Below are positions 1 to 7,262 of a stretch of DNA of 64,000 bases, piece by piece. The DNA lies in assembly GCA_022826945.1 (NCBI GenBank), contig JAJDTY010000024.1:1-64000 (forward strand), written 5' to 3'. The notes below the pieces were generated by a model. It saw only the letters and a list, made by a program, of their open reading frames with translations. It was not told where the DNA came from and ran no database searches. The stretch's first letter is position 1. The number at the start of each line of letters is the position of its first letter. Made by a program: the position numbers and the translations under genes. The DNA is from Candidatus Binatia bacterium. GTDB lineage: Bacteria; Desulfobacterota; Binatia; Bin18.

Positions 1-62
1 TGGAGTCCCGCCTCCCGATCGGCCACTACTCGCTCCCGCAGATCCAGCGAATACGCGTGCAT
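1..62 (-). CDS. IS630-family transposase, first 20 codons (runs off the window)
   Basis: Only the amino end is inside the window. Reading leftward from the ATG at 62 gives MHAYSLDLRERVVADREAGL, the typical opening of IS630-type transposases, where a Y-S-x-D-L-R-E-R-V stretch starts the N-terminal helix-turn-helix. An AGGAGG ribosome site lies four bases before the ATG. The catalytic DDE part lies outside, so whether the copy is intact is unknown. It sits beyond the end of the VWA operon, reads the same way, and marks a mobile element at the left edge. The terminal inverted repeat was not identified. Confidence 0.75.
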   Translation of the reverse strand, partial: MHAYSLDLRERVVADREAGL

Positions 63-137
63 AGCTCCTCCTAGCTACTGGTTCTGCTCCGCTTAACATG
101 CCTGCCGCCCACCCGCTACTCCACAGTGGAAACTGCT

Positions 138-2732
138 CTAGCCTGAGAGCCGACGGATAATAAGTTCCACAAGATAGAGGGCCATGGCAAGGGGGATGAG
201 GTACGGCCAGAGCGGCAGTTGCTCGGCTGGACCAAGCGGCGGGTTGAGGGTTGCCAAATCAGGGTCCAGTGCACCGCCCGTTGCCTCGGCCAACGTTTCA
301 AAAAGGCGGAGATTGGACTGGAGCTGAGGGGCTTCACGCGGCCGGAGAAGAGGCAGCGTGTAACCAAGAGGGCCAAATCGCTCCCCGCTGGGAAGGGTTC
401 CCTCAAGGCTATAGTCGCCTGACATACGGGTGTCATACTTGCCTTGATAATGGCCGGGCGCCAAGCGTTCAAAGGGCAGGTGAGTGGTAGTCCCATCCGG
501 CGCCGTGAGCGTTGCCGCGAGCGTTGCCTCAGTTTGGACTGACTCTTTCGTTCCATAGAAAAAAGCTTCAACCAGCAACCCTGTCTCGTTGTGCCCAACC
601 TCGACGGAAAACGGAGAGGCATACTGTCCATTGCGTCCGTCTCCCTCTTCTCGGGCAAAACTCCAGCGGACGGTTTGATTCCAGAACTGGCTGTAGCGGT
701 CCCAGCCCACCCACGGCGCCGACCAGCGCCCGTTCGCGTCCGAGGTGAACGCCGCTGCTCTGCCCTGGCCATAGGACCAGGAGGCTAAAAGGGGGCGTTG
801 CTTGTCCGCATCCCGGATTGACAGGTCTGCCCGTGCACCCTTTTTGAGTCGGGTTTGCACATAGCCTTTCACTGCCGGCAGTCGCTGCTGAGCCAAGTCT
901 TTAAGCAGAGGGGAGCGCGGGTTCGGAATGGGGCGCAGGAGCCGCTCAACCATAGTCTTTTCTTCCGGTTTCTCTTCCAATTCGTCGAGGAAGAGGTCGG
1001 GTAAAGTCGACGGATCGGTGGTGTGATAGAATGCTCCTCCCCCATAGTCTGCCAGACGAGATAACAGACGCAGGTTTGCCTGTTTGCCCACAGCAATGGT
1101 TGAAATCGTAATCTTGAGGTCGTTATGCAGGACTGAGGCAAGGTCCAGATAGTCACTCCCGCTGCCACCAGTCTCACCGTCGGTCAGGAGCACAATATGT
1201 TTGCGGGTGGCATGCTGACGTTCCAACTGGCGTTGGGCCTCTTGCAGGGCGGGCAGCAGGAACGTACCACCGGACGGCTTTAAGCGGTCAATCCGATCAT
1301 CAAGATGAGCACGTGTTTTGCCCAAATAGTCGAGTGAGGCCACCACAAACGGGGTCTTATCAAAACCGATGACCCCAAACAGGTCGGTATCTTTCAGGTT
1401 CCGAGCAACCGCCCGGGCACCCAGTTTCGCGTACAACAGTTTCCGCTGTTTCCGCATACTGCCGGATTTATCGATAATCAGCAGCATGGCCGTCCGCCGC
1501 TCCTCTTTTTGGGGAGGAACGAGCCGCACAGGAAGGACTTGCTCAATTGCCGTGCCAGCGTAGTGGCCCAGACCGAGGCTGCTTTCCCCTCCGACCATAA
1601 TCAGACCGCCCCCATTTTTGACATAGGCGTCCATCCCGCGCGCAAGGGCCGCAGGGAGTTGGTGGTGTGCAATATTATTGAGGATCACCGCAGTAAAGGT
1701 GTTGAGCGCGGGTTCGGAGGCGGGCTGGGTATGCGGGGCAAGGGCCGTCACGGCGAGCCCACGACTGCTTAACGCCTGTTCGAGATAGCGATTGTCACGC
1801 GGCGTTGCGCTGAGCAGCAAGACACTCGACTGCGGCGCAACCTGCACCCACGCGGTTGCCTGGTTGTCGTAAGGAATGGCGTCGGGTGCCTCAGCATGCG
1901 GGACGAAACTGGCATGCAGGGGAATAAGACCACTGCCGGATAACCGTAGCGAATGGGTGAGGAGAGAAGCTCCTGGGCGGAGTTCAGTTTCCTGCTGCCA
2001 CACGACAGTATCACGCTCGCGTACCGTCAGCTCACCCCGGACAGGTTGCAGGGCGGTATTCTCCAACGCAATCGCAATCTCAATATCGTCTCCACCCGAG
2101 GTGGACTGTGGTGCGCCGAAACGCTGGAGGGCGATATTGGGTGCGCGTTCTTCCGGCGGCGGGGGCAGTGGGTAGAGGCGGAGCCCCTGCTTTGCCAGCG
2201 CGGGGAGCAGGACTGTCGCCGTTCCCTGCGTTTCCCAGCCATCGCTCAAGACATAAACCGGTCGGGGCTGGGATTCTTCCAAAAGCTGACTCAGGGCAGC
2301 CTCGATATTGGTTTCTTCAGGCTGGACGCTTTCCGGCGGACTGACCAAAAGAGGAGGAACATCCTGCCAGGCTAACCGCTGATTACCCCCCCCAAAGAGC
2401 ACCACCGGGGTGTCCGGGGTGGGCCGTATCTGATCCGTAATCGTCTGCTGGACCCACTGCTGTTGGGTGACGGTCATGCTGTCTGAAACATCGATCACCA
2501 AGATGGAAGGAATGGGTTGTTGTTTACCTCGGATAGAGGGACCTGCGGCTGCGAGGACGAGCACGCTCAGGAAAAGCCCACGAAGCACAAGACTCGGTGA
2601 CGAAGGACGCTGACGGAAAGCAAAACATTGCAATAAGAGGAAGAAGGGGATTGCAATAAGACCGTACAGCAAAGCCGGATGGCTCCAATCCTGTGGCGAC
2701 AGTAGATCGGTCAGTAGCGTCAGGCCTTCCAT
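138..2732 (-). CDS. Large membrane protein with two VWA domains and a glutamine-amidotransferase-like segment
   Basis: This is an 864-residue protein, probably exposed outside the membrane by hydrophobic segments near residues 20-37 and 48-63 and one close to the C-terminus (about 843-860). Two von Willebrand A domains are visible. The first has the MIDAS motif DVSDS at residues 81-85. The second has DKSGS at 421-425, followed by the LLTDGE strand. Between them, residues near 345-405 (NGGGLIMVGGESS) resemble the class I glutamine-amidotransferase-like domain of BatA-like proteins. The ATG at 2732 is chosen because the preceding gene ends at 2755 and the protein then starts before the first membrane segment. 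It is the last gene of a DUF58-BatA-VWA operon. These families work with MoxR ATPases, but the substrate here is unknown. Confidence 0.85.
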   Translation of the reverse strand: MEGLTLLTDLLSPQDWSHPALLYGLIAIPFFLLLQCFAFRQRPSSPSLVLRGLFLSVLVLAAAGPSIRGKQQPIPSILVIDVSDSMTVTQQQWVQQTITDQIRPTPDTPVVLFGGGNQRLAWQDVPPLLVSPPESVQPEETNIEAALSQLLEESQPRPVYVLSDGWETQGTATVLLPALAKQGLRLYPLPPPPEERAPNIALQRFGAPQSTSGGDDIEIAIALENTALQPVRGELTVRERDTVVWQQETELRPGASLLTHSLRLSGSGLIPLHASFVPHAEAPDAIPYDNQATAWVQVAPQSSVLLLSATPRDNRYLEQALSSRGLAVTALAPHTQPASEPALNTFTAVILNNIAHHQLPAALARGMDAYVKNGGGLIMVGGESSLGLGHYAGTAIEQVLPVRLVPPQKEERRTAMLLIIDKSGSMRKQRKLLYAKLGARAVARNLKDTDLFGVIGFDKTPFVVASLDYLGKTRAHLDDRIDRLKPSGGTFLLPALQEAQRQLERQHATRKHIVLLTDGETGGSGSDYLDLASVLHNDLKITISTIAVGKQANLRLLSRLADYGGGAFYHTTDPSTLPDLFLDELEEKPEEKTMVERLLRPIPNPRSPLLKDLAQQRLPAVKGYVQTRLKKGARADLSIRDADKQRPLLASWSYGQGRAAAFTSDANGRWSAPWVGWDRYSQFWNQTVRWSFAREEGDGRNGQYASPFSVEVGHNETGLLVEAFFYGTKESVQTEATLAATLTAPDGTTTHLPFERLAPGHYQGKYDTRMSGDYSLEGTLPSGERFGPLGYTLPLLRPREAPQLQSNLRLFETLAEATGGALDPDLATLNPPLGPAEQLPLWPYLIPLAMALYLVELIIRRLSG

Positions 2733-2754
2733 ATTCGCAACAAAATGCTCAGTA

Positions 2755-4686
2755 CTATTCTCGGGCCAGATCTTTTCGGGCGACCCACCACCACTCCAGA
2801 CTGCATAGGACGAGCACGGCGAGCAGGAGCCATGGCCAGATCGGCCGCTCATGTGTTCGGCTCACGCGGTCTGTCTGGGGGATGTGAGACAGCCCACTAG
2901 GCTCGTCAACCATTAGGGAGAGCGGCCGACCCAGGTCAGTCTCATCCGGACTCAGCAGATTGACGGCCACGAGACGTTCCTTGCCATTTTCACGAAAAGT
3001 ATACACCCCCTGCCGGTCCAATGAGAGGGTGCGCTCGGCAGGCCGAAAGTCGGTCTCCTGAGGGAATCGAACAGACAGGGCCGGAGCGGTTGGACTGCCT
3101 GTGTGTGCCTGCGGGCTCAGCACTGCCCCGGTTTTATACAGAGCAGATTGCGAGGCCCGGTCCGAGAGCCAACTTAAAATATTCAGTGTCAAAATGGAGG
3201 CTGGCAGGTTGCGCGTTCCCAGGTAGGGTAAGAGGTCGAATCCGGTCACGACATAACGCCTTCCGGCCCGTTCTCCAGCCAACAGGAGTGGGCCGACCGT
3301 ACTCTCGATAATTGGCGTATTCCACCCAGAGGGAAAAAGGGCTTGGGCATAGGCTGGGGTGAGTAGAGGAAAAGTCACATACGAGGTCAGAGGATGACCG
3401 TAGAGCCAGTGGGTGAGCACGGGCTGCTGGGCGCTCTGTCCCAAGGAGAAGAGCGGGTTGTCGTCGGGCGGCAGAAAAAAGGCCGCCGGCATCGGTGGTA
3501 GTACCTCGGGCGCGGTCAGGTGAAAGAGGACGCATGTGAAGTCGGAGGCTGACGTCATCGCAGCGGGGTTATAGTCCTGGGGGGTCATCAGCGTCAATTT
3601 GATATTTGGTATCTGCTCAAGACTGTCCCCAACCTCAGGCGTTGGGCTGACGAGTAAAACAGCAATCTCCTCAAGGGGCGGCAGAACCGCAGAGGCTTCA
3701 TTATCAACGGCCAGTCCATCTTTGTCTTGGCCCTCTCCCTCGCCAAACAGAATCCGGGCTCGATAGCTCGTCGAGAGGGGGAGTCGGGAAAAGAAGAAGG
3801 TCTGGGCTGCCGGCTGTCTGACCTGTTGGGCGGCAAAGCGCTGCCGAGTCTGGCCATCTTCGATGACAATCTGCCTCAGAGGCAACTGGGAGAGGGCGTC
3901 CTCGGTAGCATGTATGCTGACCGTGGCATGAATCTCGTCTGGAAAAAATGGGCTCCGGTATAAGCGAAATGTACTGATTCCAATATTCGGCTGGGCAGAA
4001 CCCAGTGTCACTGTGTGAAGGGCCTGCCTCGATGTCTGCTCGCTGGAGGGCTGTGTGACGGGGCGATCAGTCACAAACAAGACGCGCTCAAAATCGTGAT
4101 CACGCAAGAGCCGGGCAAAAAAGGCGGAGAGCGTTGCGTCGCTCGGGTCGGGCGCATCGCTGACACGTATCCGCTCCAACACGGCCCGCAGGTCGGAGCC
4201 AGCCGTGAGAGGCTCTCCCGCATCGGCCGAACCGGCGAGAAGGTCGGGAAGATCCTCGGGGGTCGCTCCAAGGGGATTGGTGGTGAAGATGCTGATGGGG
4301 TGCCCTGCCGGGCTATCTGCCAGTTCCTGTTGAATTCTCTCTTTGGCCACCTCAAAAAGTGAGGCCTGGCCCGACGGGTCGCGCGCCTGCATACTGGCCG
4401 AGGTATCGAGGACAAGCGCAATTTTTCCCGCAGTGTCATATTGCAAGACCGGACGGGCGGCAATGACAACCAATAACAGCAGGATGAGAAGCTGGAGCAA
4501 AAAGAGTGGAGACAGCTTGAGTCTGCCCCACAGGCGTCGCCGCGCCAGGGAAGAAATATCCTGGTAGAGAAAAAGAGCTGGAACGACCCGGCGTTGATGT
4601 TGCTGCCGGAACAAATACGGCACAAGCAGCAAGGGGAGCGCAAGCAGGAGGGAGAAGGCGGCTGGAGAAAGAAAACTGAACTGCAT
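2755..4686 (-). CDS. BatA-like membrane protein with VWA domain
   Basis: The 643-residue protein begins with MQFSFLSPAAFSLLLALPLL, the aerotolerance-regulator BatA N-terminal module with hydrophobic segments at about 7-25 and 61-77. A VWA domain follows with MIDAS residues D94, S96 and S98 (DTSAS). A final membrane segment lies near residues 615-633 (WPWLLLAVLVLCSLEW). This layout is the usual one for MoxR-associated membrane VWA proteins, which are thought to assemble or remodel periplasmic or membrane complexes. The gene lies between the DUF58 gene, which ends 30 bases upstream, and the double-VWA gene, which starts 22 bases downstream, so the three probably form one transcript. Its Shine-Dalgarno is weak. 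Confidence 0.87.
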   Translation of the reverse strand: MQFSFLSPAAFSLLLALPLLLVPYLFRQQHQRRVVPALFLYQDISSLARRRLWGRLKLSPLFLLQLLILLLLVVIAARPVLQYDTAGKIALVLDTSASMQARDPSGQASLFEVAKERIQQELADSPAGHPISIFTTNPLGATPEDLPDLLAGSADAGEPLTAGSDLRAVLERIRVSDAPDPSDATLSAFFARLLRDHDFERVLFVTDRPVTQPSSEQTSRQALHTVTLGSAQPNIGISTFRLYRSPFFPDEIHATVSIHATEDALSQLPLRQIVIEDGQTRQRFAAQQVRQPAAQTFFFSRLPLSTSYRARILFGEGEGQDKDGLAVDNEASAVLPPLEEIAVLLVSPTPEVGDSLEQIPNIKLTLMTPQDYNPAAMTSASDFTCVLFHLTAPEVLPPMPAAFFLPPDDNPLFSLGQSAQQPVLTHWLYGHPLTSYVTFPLLTPAYAQALFPSGWNTPIIESTVGPLLLAGERAGRRYVVTGFDLLPYLGTRNLPASILTLNILSWLSDRASQSALYKTGAVLSPQAHTGSPTAPALSVRFPQETDFRPAERTLSLDRQGVYTFRENGKERLVAVNLLSPDETDLGRPLSLMVDEPSGLSHIPQTDRVSRTHERPIWPWLLLAVLVLCSLEWWWVARKDLARE

Positions 4687-4716
4687 GAGAATCAGCGCGA
4701 GGACGTGGTTGTCCGA

Positions 4717-5613
4717 CTACATCAGCAGCCCCATCTCCGGCAGCTCACGTAAAATAAAGTGGGACACGTCTTGATGGGTAATAAAACAGGCATAGTGGAC
4801 CCCAGCCTGATGGCAGGAACTCTGGAGCTCTCGATTGTGTCGGTCCAAGCGTTGCATATAGGTCTGTTTGGCCCGAGTGTCGAAGTAGACCACGCTTTCC
4901 GCTCCACTTTCACTGTCCGTCAGGCGAGCGCCGCCCGGAAAGAGCGGCGGGTCAATTTCCTCATGGCCGAGAACCTGAATAAGCGCTAGGTCAAAGTTTG
5001 CGTCGCGCATCAGACTCAAACCGGTGCGGACGTCAGACAGAGGAAATAAAAAATCAGAAACCCACACCGCCTTACCCGGATGGTGGGACTGCTGCAACTG
5101 CTGCGCCAGCGATTGGACGACGTTGACCCGACCTTCCGGGCTATAGCTGTCAAGAAATTCCGCAACATTGCCCAAACGCTGGCGGCCACGGAAGAATGGC
5201 GTTGTTGATGGGGCCGTTGTGTCCGCGCTCAAGAGAGAGAGCTTGACGGCGTCGTTACTGGCCAGAACAACATGGGCCAGCGAGAGGATAATATCCCGAG
5301 CAGCTCCGGCCTTCCCGTCTTGAGCAGGGTGGGCCATAGAGGCGCTTCCATCCAGGAAGAGTGAGGTGTAGAGGTCCTCTTCTTCCTGGAACTGTTTAAT
5401 ATAGAGCCGGTCAGTCCGACCGTACAGATTCCAGTCAATATAGCGCAGGTCATCACCGGGAGAGTAGCGGCGATAATCCGCAAATTCGAGCCCCGCCCCG
5501 CGGCGCAGCGAAACATGACCACCGGGACGGCTGCCAAGAAAGCGGCGTCTGGTCTGAATGCGTAATGTTTCCAGCCGAGACAAATAGTCTGACGTAAATA
5601 ACGGGGGTAACAC
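4717..5613 (-). CDS. DUF58 domain protein
   Basis: The 298-residue protein has the DUF58 core at residues 38-76 (RRGAGLEFADYRRYSPGDD, then YIDW and IKQF), followed by a VWA-like strand with DGSAS at 88-92. DUF58 proteins are nearly always encoded with a MoxR ATPase and VWA proteins, and are thought to bridge them. Here the two downstream genes fit, but no MoxR gene is upstream, where it would be expected. The start is GTG at 5613, preceded by CAGGAG. No membrane segment is seen, so it is probably cytoplasmic. Confidence 0.9.
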   Translation of the reverse strand: MLPPLFTSDYLSRLETLRIQTRRRFLGSRPGGHVSLRRGAGLEFADYRRYSPGDDLRYIDWNLYGRTDRLYIKQFQEEEDLYTSLFLDGSASMAHPAQDGKAGAARDIILSLAHVVLASNDAVKLSLLSADTTAPSTTPFFRGRQRLGNVAEFLDSYSPEGRVNVVQSLAQQLQQSHHPGKAVWVSDFLFPLSDVRTGLSLMRDANFDLALIQVLGHEEIDPPLFPGGARLTDSESGAESVVYFDTRAKQTYMQRLDRHNRELQSSCHQAGVHYACFITHQDVSHFILRELPEMGLLM

Positions 5614-5761
5614 CTAGGCTCCTGTATCACTGTCTCATATCGAAACTTATACCAGCGGCTGGTAGTGCATGGCTAGGAGTAGACGGAGATATAACGGGTC
5701 GTGCATGGCACGCCCAACACCGCTTCTCGTCGGTCCACAGTCGGAGGCACCGCGCCGGTCG

Positions 5762-6907
5762 TCAGCCCTCTACGGGGACAAAGGCGGACGAACGATCTGG
5801 GGCCAAGCAGCGCTCCGGAGCCCAGCGGGCGGCCAAGGCGTCGTCCCGAGCGTATTTGGATAAGAGCTCAAGTGCGGCTGGGGCGGGTTTCCAATCAAAA
5901 CAAGCCTCCGAAGGAACAACGACCGCGGCTGGTCTGACTGCCCAGGACTGAGCGCAAAGGATGATGGTCCGATAGGACGACTGCGCCTGAAACCAATCGA
6001 GTATGCGCGGCTCTATTTTTTTTGCAGCCCGGGTGAGACGATCCAGATCAGTAAAAGGCAGGGGCTCGGGACGGATGCGGTCGAGACGGACTAAAACGAG
6101 TTCTTGGATACGCGTCCAATAATCCCTGGGTGAGGTGAGCAGGGCAGCGCGATCACTCAGCTTGATCGTCCGAAACTCCTCGGGGTCGAGGGTAAAAGCA
6201 AGGATGCAGGTCGGATATGGAAACTCAACCGCGCGGTCATGCCACGGATACCACCGGCCGGTCAGATCAAAAAAATGACGGACAATAAGCAGGCGATCCG
6301 TACTCAGCGGGTAGGGGCCGGAATCAATCGTCCCGAGATATGCCTCCGCATTCAAAATAAAGGTGTAGGATTCGAGCGCAGCCAGAAATTGTTCAGTCAC
6401 CCATCGCATTTCGGCATCGACGGGCACCAGCATGGTGGACAGTTGCTGAACGATTTCCCTGGGGAGATACGGATTCGCCCAGCCGGCCTCGCTGTTATCC
6501 TGATGTCCGTCGGTTCGCGAGACGGCTGCACACTGGTTCCAGCAATCTAAGACCAGTTCAATATCCTCGGCATGGTCGCTGGCTTTGATCGCCCCAAAAT
6601 CAAGCAGAATCTCTCTCCCAACCAGGAAGTAATACCCAAACATCCAGATGGCCAGCGGAGAGAGCGTGGTGTCGAGTCGCCCGCTCCTCTGGGCAATCAC
6701 CTGCGGGGTAGCCCGAGAAGAAAAGCGTCGAATATGCCCCGGAAGCGTCCAGAAAAGATGAGTGGCCGCAAGGGAAAACGCTTGATTGACCGGAAGACGG
6801 GTTGGGGAGGGGCCGACCGGCCGGAGGATTTCTTTGCGAAACTTCACCCCCATGCCGCGGATGAGCTGGTTTGTTACTCCACGGTCGTATGTGGATTTCT
6901 GGACCAC
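5762..6907 (-). CDS. Uncharacterised 381-residue protein
   Basis: I do not recognise this family. The reading frame is long, uninterrupted and has ordinary codon use. The protein looks soluble, with many Trp, Tyr and Arg residues in the middle (for example LVLDCWNQ and HFFDLTGRWYPWHD) and a Pro/Ala-rich C-terminus. No signal peptide, P-loop or metal motif was found. The start is uncertain: GTG at 6907 gives the full length, while ATG at 6850 or GTG at 6844 would shorten it by about 20 residues, and none has a good ribosome site. It is divergent from the RND gene and precedes the DUF58 operon in the same direction, with a gap of about 150 bases. Confidence 0.6.
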   Translation of the reverse strand: MVQKSTYDRGVTNQLIRGMGVKFRKEILRPVGPSPTRLPVNQAFSLAATHLFWTLPGHIRRFSSRATPQVIAQRSGRLDTTLSPLAIWMFGYYFLVGREILLDFGAIKASDHAEDIELVLDCWNQCAAVSRTDGHQDNSEAGWANPYLPREIVQQLSTMLVPVDAEMRWVTEQFLAALESYTFILNAEAYLGTIDSGPYPLSTDRLLIVRHFFDLTGRWYPWHDRAVEFPYPTCILAFTLDPEEFRTIKLSDRAALLTSPRDYWTRIQELVLVRLDRIRPEPLPFTDLDRLTRAAKKIEPRILDWFQAQSSYRTIILCAQSWAVRPAAVVVPSEACFDWKPAPAALELLSKYARDDALAARWAPERCLAPDRSSAFVPVEG

Positions 6908-6993
6908 CTTGGTCGGATTAGCGCAGGTGTGGCGGACGGGTCAAGACAGGGATTCCAGGGGCTTCGTCGCCCAAGCGGGGTACTCACGTCCCG

Positions 6994-7046
6994 AAGAGTA
7001 AACGTGCCCAGCATCTGCCCGTGCATTGGAGGACACGTTTGCTTTT
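6994..7046. repeat. Dispersed 55-bp inverted repeat, copy A
   Basis: The left arm AAGAGTAAACGTGCCC pairs with the right arm GGACACGTTTGCTTTT, allowing G-T wobble, around a loop of about 21 bases. The arms match copies at 33245, 50277 and 54410. The complement of its loop resembles the loop of copy B, so this copy appears to be inverted relative to that one. It lies in a divergent promoter region about 215 bases before the RND gene. Confidence 0.7.
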
Positions 7047-7227
7047 TTTCGCGCAATGCTCGCTCAGCAGTAGGGGAGGCAGAATCCAGCAATTTGCACA
7101 CTCATACCGGCCCTCCCTTCGTAGCTCTATAACCGGGACAGCCAAGATTGCCAACCTTGTTGCGGGCTGAACCCTCCTGATGTGCCCCTCGTACTGACCG
7201 TCTGTTTCCGATATATGCCTTTCTGGA

Positions 7228-7256
7228 GTAAGGGCGGGTTGCACACCCGCCCCTAC
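7228..7256. repeat. GC-rich palindromic hairpin before the RND gene
   Basis: GTAAGGGCGGGT and ACCCGCCCCTAC form a 12-bp stem with one mismatch around a five-base loop, ending seven bases before the ATG at 7263. Palindromes of the GTAGGGGCGGGT type recur between genes in many bacterial genomes, which is general knowledge and was not checked here. Being so close to the start, it may occlude translation. No Shine-Dalgarno is visible between it and the ATG. Confidence 0.6.
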
Positions 7257-7262
7257 CTTATT

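Larger units (their letters stand above)
6908..7262. other. Intergenic region with two hairpin repeats
   Basis: This 355-base gap between two divergent genes contains no credible coding frame. It holds one member of the dispersed 55-bp inverted repeat (6994-7046) and a GC-rich hairpin (7228-7256) immediately before the RND start. Promoters for both flanking genes should lie here, but no clear sigma-70 boxes were identified. Confidence 0.6.

Noticed and set aside
6994..7046. Treating the inverted repeats as ordinary terminators
   Set aside because: Three of four lie between divergent genes, where no transcript needs to end.
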